From positions 17,273 through 81,272 of the forward strand of contig JHWW01000015.1 of assembly GCA_000621985.1 (NCBI GenBank): a stretch of DNA of 64,000 nt, read 5' to 3'. The notes under the pieces were generated by a model that searched no databases, had not been told where the DNA came from, and saw nothing but the letters and a program-made list of their open reading frames with translations. Origin of the DNA: Lachnospiraceae bacterium V9D3004. Lineage in GTDB: Bacteria > Bacillota > Clostridia > Lachnospirales > Lachnospiraceae. Below, piece after piece: positions 9,343 through 18,600 of the stretch (its first letter is position 1; each line of letters begins with the position of its first letter). Position numbers and translations under genes: made by a program.

Positions 9343-10152
9343 CTACCTGTCAAAGAACCTGCTGCCCTCGGACTTGTTGTTGCTCACGTTCTGCTTATAC
9401 TCCATGTAATTCTTACCGGTTTCGTGCTTGAAATAATATGAAAATGCCGCTATCGATCCGAATCCAAGCTTTTCTGCGACCTCGCTGCAGCTATGGCCCT
9501 GGTCAATATATGCGATCGCCATATTGGTCTTAAGCATTGCAATATAGCGGTGCGGTGTAATGCCGATGTCCTTCTTAAAGCATCTTATTATATGATTCAC
9601 GTTCCTGCCCTGCAAGTCTGCCAGCAGATTAACAGACAATTCCGATACATCTGCCTCATGCAGGATCTTCAGAGCTTCCAATGTGACATCGGAATAGCTG
9701 CTGTCAGAGTTGAGCCTGTCCTTAAGATAATATAATATTATCTCAAGATATTTGCCGGCGATATCCGAATTGTCCATACGGCTGTTAAAATCCTCGCATA
9801 TGGCATGCACGATCCCTTCAAGCCTGATATCAGACTTCACATCTATTTCTATATAATCCTGTTCAAGAATTCCACGATACGTGTGGAAATCAAAGAATAC
9901 GTGATCGACAGGATCATTCTCATCCTGACACACCCTGAAATCAGGCGCTGCCCTGAACACATACACATAACCCGGCTTTAGCTGAACCGTATCCTTATAA
10001 TATGCTGTCCCACTTACGATGTAGTATACGCGGTTGATAACATATAACGGATTATAGTACCAGTCATATGGTTTGTAGACTCTGCCGTATGAAAGCAGAG
10101 AGAAGTTGTTGATCAATTTTATCAGCCCCTTACAGTTACCTTCAAACAACAC
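9343..10152 (-). CDS. AraC-family transcriptional regulator
   Basis: A 269-residue regulator with an N-terminal cupin-like sensing region (residues 20-130, rich in Tyr, with GYVYVF) and two C-terminal helix-turn-helix units (about 165-260). The second unit reads SEVAEKLGFGSIAAFSYYFKHETG. This is the layout of AraC/XylS sugar regulators. It is divergent from the secreted GH2 glycosidase 271 bp away and so is a good candidate for its activator. The start is uncertain: GTG 10152 has no clear ribosome-binding site, while AAGGGG precedes an in-frame TTG about 13 codons later. Confidence 0.85.
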   Translation of the reverse strand: MLFEGNCKGLIKLINNFSLLSYGRVYKPYDWYYNPLYVINRVYYIVSGTAYYKDTVQLKPGYVYVFRAAPDFRVCQDENDPVDHVFFDFHTYRGILEQDYIEIDVKSDIRLEGIVHAICEDFNSRMDNSDIAGKYLEIILYYLKDRLNSDSSYSDVTLEALKILHEADVSELSVNLLADLQGRNVNHIIRCFKKDIGITPHRYIAMLKTNMAIAYIDQGHSCSEVAEKLGFGSIAAFSYYFKHETGKNYMEYKQNVSNNKSEGSRFFDR

Positions 10153-10423
10153 ATATCCGGCATAGAATATGTGGCGTTACGGTCTGTGAACGTTAATCTA
10201 ACTATATGATGTTGCTTACCATGTTGATTTTTATAAAATTCTCATCAAGTATTATTATATACATCTTCCGACATTTTTTCTATAATAAATTCAACACAGA
10301 CTCAAAGCATATATCCCATGGAAGCACTAGGATATAATTATGTAATCCGTGTGTATCCTTATTTTCCTTTCACACGAATATTTTCATGGGACAGGTTAAA
10401 ATTATAAAAAGGAGCGAATTAAC

Positions 10424-13400
10424 ATGAAGCTAAAAAAACTCATCTCATTCGTATTGATCGCCGCACTTGCAGGTTCTATATTCAATATTCCGGGTAATTC
10501 CGATAATATGAACGGTGATCCGGATCACGCATCGGCTGCCGAATCATCTTTAGGTTCATTTACACGGCAGACAATTAACTTCAACAGAGAGTGGAAGTTC
10601 GTCCGTGATGATGTCACGAATGCCGAGCTTCCCGATTACAACGACTCGAGCTGGTATAATGTGGGACTGCCTCATGATTTCAGCATTCCTTACTGGCAGG
10701 AAGAGAAGCATTACACAGGGTACGGATGGTACAGGAAATCATTTGATATTAAAAATGAATGGGCGGGTAAGCGCATCACCCTGGACTTTGCAGGTGTGTT
10801 CCATACTGCAGAGGTATATGTTAACGGTGAGCTTGCAGGCACTCATGAAGGCGGTTATACAGGTTTTGAGATCGATATAACCGATCATGTAAGAACCGGC
10901 AGCAATGTGGTTGCAATAAGAGTTAACAATCTGTGGAAAGCCACGCTTGCACCGCGTGCCGGTGAGCATATGTTCACGGGCGGCATATACAGGGATGTGA
11001 ATCTTGTTATAACAAGTCCGGTTCATGTGGCATGGTACGGAACATTTGTACAGACACCGGAGGTGTCCGAAGACAGGGCAAATGTGAGGATGCTTACAGA
11101 AGTATCCAATAACAGCGGTCAGACACAGACTGTAAACGTGATCAATACAATATATGATTCTGATAAACATGTTGTGGGAACCATTGATCAGGCTGCAGTG
11201 GTGATCGCTGCCGGAGCTTCGCATGAATTCGATGATACGAGTTCTTATATCAATAACCCGAAGCTCTGGAGTCCTGAGAATCCCAATCTGTATTCCGTGC
11301 ATACTGAAGTACAGGTTGGCGGCGTGACGGTAGACAATTACGACACAACATTTGGCTTCAGATGGTACGAATTCGACCCGGACGAGGGATTCTTCCTTAA
11401 CGGGGAACACTACTGGATAGACGGGATCAACGCCCATCAGGATCACGCAGGATGGGCCAATGCAGTCACGACAGATGCCCTCGACAGAGACGTTGCGATG
11501 ATCAAAGAAGCCGGCTTCAACTTCATCAGAGGCTCACACTATCCCCACTCTCCGGCTTACGGAGATTCCTGCGACAAGTACGGGATACTGTTCTGGAGCG
11601 AAGCGCCCTTCTGGTGCACTTCAGCCTGGGGCGAGGGTTCTCATACCGGAACATCCGACGATTATAAGGTTGACGGCTATCCGACTACAGGCGATAAGGC
11701 CACGGAAGAAGCATTTGAACAGAGCTGTGTTGATGCTTTATCTGAAATGATCCGAATCAACCGCAACCACCCTTCGATCATAGTATGGAGCATGGGAAAT
11801 GAGCCGTTTTTCGGTGACAATCCCGAGAAGAAGAAGGCACTTATAAGCAAAATGGCGGGCGTTGCCAAAGAACTTGACCCGACAAGATGCACTGCGATAG
11901 GCGGAACCCAACGTGGATCATTTGACCATCTTCCCAATGTAGATATAGCAGGATATAACGGCGATGGTGCGGACATGCCCGAATATCAGGATCCGGGGGT
12001 AGGCAATCTCGTATCCGAATATTCATCCCACACCGCCAACCGCCCCGATAAGTTCGATTGCTTCTACGGAAGCGTCCAGACTGATGATGACGGCGAACCG
12101 ATCAGATTCCCGTGGCGAAGCGGAATCGCCCTCTGGTGCGCATTTCACCACGGCTCGATATTGTCAAGAAGCTACGGTGACATGGGTTGCGTGGATTATT
12201 ACAGACTGCCACTTAATATATGGTATTATTACCGCGAATCAAGAACCGGTGTGGAACCGGAATTCTCGCAGGATGGTACACCGACGAAGCTTGCGCTGTC
12301 CGCTTCTTCAACAACCATCAAAAATGACGGTACAAGCGATACACACATCACAGTTACCGTTACGGATGACGATGGAAACTGGCTTAATGACGAACCTGAA
12401 GTAACACTGGAGATTGCCGACGGTCCCGGATTATTCCCGACCGGCAAATCCATCACATTCAAACCCGGTGACAACATGCGTGACGGCAAGGCTGCCATAG
12501 AATTCAGATCGTATTATGCGGGAACAACAACTATCAGGGCTTACTCGGATTCAGACCCTGATCTCGAACCTGCCACAATAACAATTACCACTACCGGTGA
12601 GGGTTCGGTTGATGAGCCTTCTATAGAGACAATGTACGGCGCTTTCATGAGTAACGGCGGTTACGTTCCCAATTCCATAGAAGAACCGACCGCATACCGC
12701 TACCACAAATTCACCGGCTGTCCGATGCATTCAAGCAGCGGTCAGGCCACCCTTCCCAACATCGCCGACTGCAACAACGCGACTTCATGGACTGCAGAGG
12801 CTCCCGGCGGTGGTCAGTGGGTATACATGGAGATCGAGCACGGCGGCATAAGCCTGTATAAAGCACGCCTTGAATTCGTAAGCAAGGTATATCCTTATAA
12901 GATCCAGTACAAGGCACACAACATATCAGATGATGAATGGATAACGCTGAAGGAATATGACAGCAATACGATCGCTTCACGTCCTTACGAAGAAGATCTC
13001 GGAGGTACGTACATGCGCTATATCCGCATAGAATTCCCGGATGTTCCGGCAGGCGAATATGCAAACCTTGCAGAGCTCAAGCTCTATGGACTTCGTGCGG
13101 ACATGAACGGATATACTTCCGGCATAAGACACCTTGATGATATTGATGCCACCGTAAATGACGGCAAATATGAGTATGTATATGACCTTGATAAAGATGC
13201 TCCGGGATATGCAAGGTTTGAGGGGAGTATACGTATTCCGTCAAATCAAACTACTCCAAACAACAATACTTCAACCGTAAGCCTCAGCTCCCCTGTCACA
13301 TATTCAGCATACTGCGATGATGAACTCATTTATGAAAAAACAATCTCAGATATATCAGAAGTATGTAATATTGATATAAGCGTAAATAAGGTTAAACAGC

Positions 13401-14572
13401 TTAAGATAACCGCCTCTTCAAAAGATAAGATCAAACTGAGTCTAAATAATATGCGCCTTATGGGAGCCTACCGCGAGATCACAAGAAGCGCTCTCGGCAC
13501 CGATATGCCTTCCTCCGGAAGCGAGAACATTCGCACACAGGTCTGCACTGATACGAACATCCTTGCAGCCGGCAAACCCTTGAATCTTGAGACACGAATC
13601 ACCAATAAAAATGACAACAGGATTCCTCTCACCTTCGCGCTGTTGTTATATAGAGTAGACGGAACACTTATGAAAACATCACTGGCGGAAACAAGCGTCC
13701 CCGGCAAAGGACAGAGCATAATGAATATGAGCATGTACATACCGGATACTATAGGAACGCTTGATCTTGTCAGACTCATAGCTTGGAACAGCGACACTCT
13801 TGTTCCCGTCACCGACGCAATGCCAATATGTGAGAACGGCTCGATTAAGACCGCTAACAGTATGGTTGTTGATGCCGGCAAGGCAGAACTTCTTGCTTCA
13901 TTTGAAAATGCCCTTAATATTATATATAACGCTAATGCAGACATATATACACCAGAATCCAAGTCAGGTTATACACAGGCACTTATAGATGCCGACCGTG
14001 CGTTAAATGACGGTTCTGCCTCCGGATACAGCAGTTATGTCCATGCACTTAATAATGCAGTAAACAAACTTGCACTTGTACCGGAGAATGCTGCAGCGGG
14101 TAATACCGATAACACCGGTACAGGCAATAATATATCCGGTATCGGTAACAGCGCTCATAACAATACAGGTGCTAACAATAATTCCGTCACAACTAAAAAG
14201 ACCAAGAAGTCATCCGGTAAATCAGGCAAAGGAAAAACTTCCGGTAACGCAAAGAAAATCACGAAAGGTAAGATATATAAATCCGGAAAATTCAGATATA
14301 AAATCCTTAGCATTACCAAGAAAAAAATCTGTGTTTCACTGTACAGACCGGCATCAAAAAAGATTAAAAAAGCCGTCATTCCGGTATCTGTAAAGATTAA
14401 CGGCAAGAAATGTACCGTAACCAGGATTGCACCAAAGGCATTCGCCGGTTGCAGCAAACTCACAAAAATTGTTATAGAAAAAAATATAAAGAAAATTGGC
14501 AAAGATGCTTTTAAAAACACAAAGAATCTTAAGAAAATTATCAACAGATCCAAGGTGAAAATTAAGATGTAA
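10424..14572 (+). CDS. Secreted glycoside hydrolase family 2, multidomain
   Basis: A 1382-residue exported glycosidase, most like beta-galactosidases. After a signal peptide (1-38) come the GH2 sugar-binding (about 45-200), Ig-like (205-310) and TIM-barrel (315-600) domains. The proposed acid/base is Glu460 in SMGNEP and the nucleophile Glu532 in LVSEYS. Further on are an invasin/Big-like domain (620-720), a discoidin-like domain (745-880), an NPCBM-like beta domain (900-1015), a FIVAR-like helical unit (1145-1215) and an Asn/Gly linker. The last 100 residues are a Lys-rich LRR_5-like module shared with the BspA-like protein at 15.6 kb. The start follows AAAGGAGCG. The AraC gene is divergent. 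Substrate specificity cannot be fixed by eye; beta-galactoside is the best guess. Confidence 0.9.
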   Translation: MKLKKLISFVLIAALAGSIFNIPGNSDNMNGDPDHASAAESSLGSFTRQTINFNREWKFVRDDVTNAELPDYNDSSWYNVGLPHDFSIPYWQEEKHYTGYGWYRKSFDIKNEWAGKRITLDFAGVFHTAEVYVNGELAGTHEGGYTGFEIDITDHVRTGSNVVAIRVNNLWKATLAPRAGEHMFTGGIYRDVNLVITSPVHVAWYGTFVQTPEVSEDRANVRMLTEVSNNSGQTQTVNVINTIYDSDKHVVGTIDQAAVVIAAGASHEFDDTSSYINNPKLWSPENPNLYSVHTEVQVGGVTVDNYDTTFGFRWYEFDPDEGFFLNGEHYWIDGINAHQDHAGWANAVTTDALDRDVAMIKEAGFNFIRGSHYPHSPAYGDSCDKYGILFWSEAPFWCTSAWGEGSHTGTSDDYKVDGYPTTGDKATEEAFEQSCVDALSEMIRINRNHPSIIVWSMGNEPFFGDNPEKKKALISKMAGVAKELDPTRCTAIGGTQRGSFDHLPNVDIAGYNGDGADMPEYQDPGVGNLVSEYSSHTANRPDKFDCFYGSVQTDDDGEPIRFPWRSGIALWCAFHHGSILSRSYGDMGCVDYYRLPLNIWYYYRESRTGVEPEFSQDGTPTKLALSASSTTIKNDGTSDTHITVTVTDDDGNWLNDEPEVTLEIADGPGLFPTGKSITFKPGDNMRDGKAAIEFRSYYAGTTTIRAYSDSDPDLEPATITITTTGEGSVDEPSIETMYGAFMSNGGYVPNSIEEPTAYRYHKFTGCPMHSSSGQATLPNIADCNNATSWTAEAPGGGQWVYMEIEHGGISLYKARLEFVSKVYPYKIQYKAHNISDDEWITLKEYDSNTIASRPYEEDLGGTYMRYIRIEFPDVPAGEYANLAELKLYGLRADMNGYTSGIRHLDDIDATVNDGKYEYVYDLDKDAPGYARFEGSIRIPSNQTTPNNNTSTVSLSSPVTYSAYCDDELIYEKTISDISEVCNIDISVNKVKQLKITASSKDKIKLSLNNMRLMGAYREITRSALGTDMPSSGSENIRTQVCTDTNILAAGKPLNLETRITNKNDNRIPLTFALLLYRVDGTLMKTSLAETSVPGKGQSIMNMSMYIPDTIGTLDLVRLIAWNSDTLVPVTDAMPICENGSIKTANSMVVDAGKAELLASFENALNIIYNANADIYTPESKSGYTQALIDADRALNDGSASGYSSYVHALNNAVNKLALVPENAAAGNTDNTGTGNNISGIGNSAHNNTGANNNSVTTKKTKKSSGKSGKGKTSGNAKKITKGKIYKSGKFRYKILSITKKKICVSLYRPASKKIKKAVIPVSVKINGKKCTVTRIAPKAFAGCSKLTKIVIEKNIKKIGKDAFKNTKNLKKIINRSKVKIKM

Positions 14573-14620
14573 AATTTTGAGATAGGTGTTAAGGTTATCC
14601 GGCAAACAAATTAATATCAC

Positions 14621-14663
14621 AGTAGAAGAAAGTCATGTTGATGTTACATGACTTTCTTCTACT
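14621..14663. terminator. 18-bp perfect stem, bidirectional terminator
   Basis: AGTAGAAGAAAGTCATGT (14621-14638) pairs perfectly with ACATGACTTTCTTCTACT (14646-14663) around a seven-base loop. It follows the GH2 stop by 48 bp, and its right arm overlaps the stop codon of the convergent 87-residue membrane protein. T-rich sequence flanks the stem on the plus strand (CTATATCCTT), so it can end transcripts from both sides. Confidence 0.8.
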
Positions 14664-14925
14664 ATATCCTTCCTCCGATGCCATCTCCCGAATTAAAGCC
14701 CCATATTATACAACATACAATGTCTGCCACCAGTTCCAGACATAATACTATAGCAACTGTTTTTCTTGATCTTAACGATATTTTTTCGGCTTCATTGCAT
14801 ATTATAGGTGCAAGCAAATATACTGCTGCAATTGTGCCGATTCCAAATGTTATAAGCCCCGCAAAACATATCCTGCCGTTAAGATTCAAAAATTCGTTGC
14901 TGATATTTTCTTCGCTTCTTTCCAT
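14662..14925 (-). CDS. Small two-helix membrane protein, unknown
   Basis: An 87-residue protein with two hydrophobic segments (about residues 17-42 and 54-75) separated by a short charged loop (NEAEKISLRSRK), and a Gly-rich end. I do not recognise the family. The start ATG lies one base after the TAA of the upstream membrane protein, and AAGGAGG within the end of that gene serves as its ribosome-binding site. The two are therefore translationally coupled and probably work together. The stop codon lies inside a terminator stem. Confidence 0.6.
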   Translation of the reverse strand: MERSEENISNEFLNLNGRICFAGLITFGIGTIAAVYLLAPIICNEAEKISLRSRKTVAIVLCLELVADIVCCIIWGFNSGDGIGGRI

Positions 14926-14926
14926 G

Positions 14927-15466
14927 TTACGGAACCTCCTTACTGTATCTGTTCTCTAACGCATACCGATTTCGTCCGATAACAATAACATTCTGTATGA
15001 ACAACCTGACCAATGCCGCAACAATCGTTGCCATAATCAGGTTAAATATCACTTCCCCGGGATTTCTCTGAAAAAATGCAAGATTTGCACCGAAAAGCTG
15101 AATGACCCATGTTGAGCTCTTGGACATACTTTCAATTCCCGCTATAACATAATCAGAAGAAATAAACGATGAATTCTTAACATAATCCGAATCCAGTACA
15201 TAATCTTTCAATATCTGCACATTTCCCGATATACTACTCTCATCAGGTTTGAAAAATGTATCAATAACATCAATAAATGAAACTGACGAAATATTGACAA
15301 CTCCGAGAAATGCAAACAAAAAACCCACTATAACCAACCCAAGCCATGCACGTATTGACTTTCTGAAAGCTGTATTCCAGCTGTTCTTTCTTATAACTTT
15401 ATAATTCCAGACATCATCTCCGGTAATCTTACTGTGCATCATGGCACTGACATTTTGCATTATCAA
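14927..15466 (-). CDS. Membrane protein, possibly truncated DUF975-like
   Basis: A 179-residue membrane protein with hydrophobic segments near residues 40-62 and 140-160 and an extracytoplasmic Ser/Asp-rich loop between them. The C-terminal part (LFIQNVIVIGRNRYALENRYSKE) loosely resembles the NPLxVGxRRFFL pattern of DUF975-type membrane proteins, which normally continue with further helices. Here it stops after VP, so the gene may be a shortened family member. It is coupled to the small protein downstream. The family assignment is weak. Confidence 0.55.
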   Translation of the reverse strand: MIMQNVSAMMHSKITGDDVWNYKVIRKNSWNTAFRKSIRAWLGLVIVGFLFAFLGVVNISSVSFIDVIDTFFKPDESSISGNVQILKDYVLDSDYVKNSSFISSDYVIAGIESMSKSSTWVIQLFGANLAFFQRNPGEVIFNLIMATIVAALVRLFIQNVIVIGRNRYALENRYSKEVP

Positions 15467-15622
15467 ACAACCCCTATTTACAACTTTTCACTTTTTCTTA
15501 TACAATAAGAATAATATTCTCATTGATTTATTTCCACAATTATATTAAAATATAATAATATGATAATATTTTTAATATATATTTTACAGTTTTGTTGTTT
15601 TGTATTCTGGGAGGGATAGATT

Positions 15623-18600
15623 ATGTCAACAATCACCAAAAAAATGATCACAACATTAATGATCACATCTATGTTATTTACTCTTATTCCGGTAAATCTT
15701 GGTCTGTATCCGGTAAAAAGGGCACAGGCCGCTTCTGCAATGAGCGGAAGCTGTGGCGAGAACGCAACCTGGTCACTTGTCGCCACCAAGGAGACTGATG
15801 ACGAGGGTAACCCCTTCTACGCATTGACCATATCCGGAACAGGTAAAATGAGTGACTTCTCACCAACTACTATTCCATGGAAAGATTATGACACACATAT
15901 TAAGACCCTTGTGATCAATAACGGTATTACACATATCGGCAATGACAGCTTCTATGACCATATTGCTCTCGACTCCGTATCTCTGCCCGATTCCCTTATC
16001 AGTTTCGGTTCATTTGCCTTTGCAAACTGCCGAAGTCTGTCCTCGATAAACTTACCGTCTAATTTTGAAATATTAGGTGATTATTCGTTGAACGGTTGTT
16101 CCCTCGAAACCATATCCCTGCCGCAGTCATTAAAAGCCATCGGCAAATCTTCCCTTGCCAACAACCAGCTTAAAGACATTTTCATTCCAAAAAACGTATC
16201 CGAGATAGGAGAGATGCCTTTCAGCTGGTATAGCGATATACAATCCATCACGGTAGATGACGGCAATCCTTACTATATTGCTATCGACAGCATCTTATAC
16301 AGGTTAAAAGACGGGCAGCCCGACAGCCTTGTTACTCATGGCAGAGACGCATACAGCGAAAATGAAACACTTATCATTCCTTCCAGTGTAACAACGATCG
16401 AGACCGGTGCTTTGAGGGCCAGTAAATTTAAAAAGGTCGTCATGCCTGAGAATCTTGTTAATGTCGGTCAAGGTATTATGAGCTACTCAGATGTTGAAGA
16501 AGTAGTGTTAAATGACAAATTGGAATATCTTGGCTCCAGTTCATTTGAGATATGCAGAAGTTTAAAAAAGATAACAATTGGAAAAAATCTCCGGACTGTC
16601 GGCGGTTCTTTCAACATCTGCCTGAGCCTGAGTGAAGTAATTATTGACAAAGACAATCCTTATATAGTACTTGAAGATAATGTATTATACAATTCTGACA
16701 AAACAAGTCTTCAGCTATATCTTTGCACCAAACCGGACAAAGTATACTATATGCCTGATACAGTAACCAACATCGAAAGTGAAGCGATCAACCACAACAA
16801 TTACGTTGAACGAATTATACTTTCAAAAAATCTTAAAACCTTCAAAACCATAGGCAATGCTTATCAGAAAAATTCATTTAGTAATGAAATCATATGTTAT
16901 AACAAAAATTTGAAGGCTATATATTTTACCGGTGACGCCCCTTCCACTTTCACATCCAGTGTCATAATCCACAACAACGACAAGTTGATCATATATTACC
17001 CTGAGAATGCCAAAGGCTATAATTCTGCCTCCTGGTCTTCTTATACCTTGGTAGCAATAGACCCCAACTTAGCCGGTGAGTCAGCCGAAGGCACGATAGG
17101 TGATAATATAACCTGGAATTATAACGGCACTACCGGCGTACTGCTTCTTGAGGGCGAAGGCTCTACCGGCGATTATGACGGTGCGGGTCTTGCTCCATGG
17201 AACAACGCAGAGAATGTGGTGATATACGAGATCGAGACAGAAGGGATCACTGAATTAGGTGATTACATATTCAGCAAATCCCCCAGACTTATGCGCGTTA
17301 CCGCTGATAACGCCATTGAAACTATCGGCAAAGAAGCATTCTCGGAATGTCCCAAACTATTGTATGCTGAAGTATATAACGCAAAGCATATAGGCAGCTC
17401 TGTATTCAAAAACGACAGTGATCTTAACGACGGCGTATATTTCAGGCGGCTGCAAACAGCCGGCGATCATGCCTTCAGTAACTGTACTGCTCTTACCTCG
17501 ATCACTCTGGGAGGCAGTATAGGGACCATATCAGAAGGAATGTTTGAGAATTGCTCCTCACTTGTCATGACGATGATACCCGAGAGCGTAACAGCAATTG
17601 AAGCAGATGCATATAAAGGCTGTTCAGCCCTTCATTCGATCAATATTCCCGTATCGGTAGAGAGTATTGGAAGCCATGCATTTGCAGGCACTTCCAATAT
17701 GCGCTACATATATTTCTATGGTGGAATACCTGATATTGCCGATGATTGTTTTGCCTCATCATGCAATGCACTTACGTTATGCTACAGGGCAGGCAATACC
17801 GACTGGGCTTCGCAGGGTACATACTACATGAATTTGCCTCTGAAGGCTTTGAGCAAATTCTATACCGAGAGAAAGGACCACTATTCATTTGACAATAGTC
17901 ATGCTTCCTTTGGATATACCAGGGATTATAAGATTCCCCTGAACCGATATCTTACCCTGCTTAACAGGACCAAAAGTCTGTATTACGATTCGATCAACAC
18001 GGTCTGGAAGGGATCTTGCTTCGGAATGACCGGTTCAACACTTGAATTCTATGAGAATTCAGATAATTTCAAGCTATCCGATTACGATAAGAATGCCAAA
18101 ACATTATATGACATACCTGCACCGAAAAACAGCAATTCTCCACTTACCAAACTGATAGAGCTGTATCAGATATCGCAATTCATCAAATCAGTCGCCGGAT
18201 ACAAAGGCCAGACGGCTCATAATCTTAACGACTACAGTGGATTGATCCGTAAGATAGAGGAATTCGAACGCTCCGGTGGTCTGTCTGCCGATTCGGCTGC
18301 TGAGCCTGTTATCATGCTGTTATTCTCACCGTTCGGAGGTCATGCGGTCATTCCTGTATCTGTAGATCCCGAAACAAACGGTTCCTTCAGCGTGCATGCA
18401 TATGACCCTAATTATCCCGACAGCCTCCAAACAATCAAGATCAATCCGGATCTGAAAAGTATCAGCTATGGATTCTTCTTTGAAGCCTCTTACCTAAGTT
18501 ATGAGGTTCTTCGCGATGCCGTAGCCGATCCGAATAATACAAAGAATGCCTCTGATGATTCCCTGTACCTGTCCGTTAACAAGAGCAGTGGAACCATTAA

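Noticed and set aside
10314..10391. TCCCATG ... CATGGGA inverted repeat upstream of the GH2 gene
   Set aside because: Seven-base arms 64 bp apart are expected by chance; not enough to call an AraC operator.
10739..11446. Minus-strand 235-codon frame over the GH2 gene
   Set aside because: Antisense of catalytic GH2 coding sequence, with poor composition for a protein (many Cys and His).
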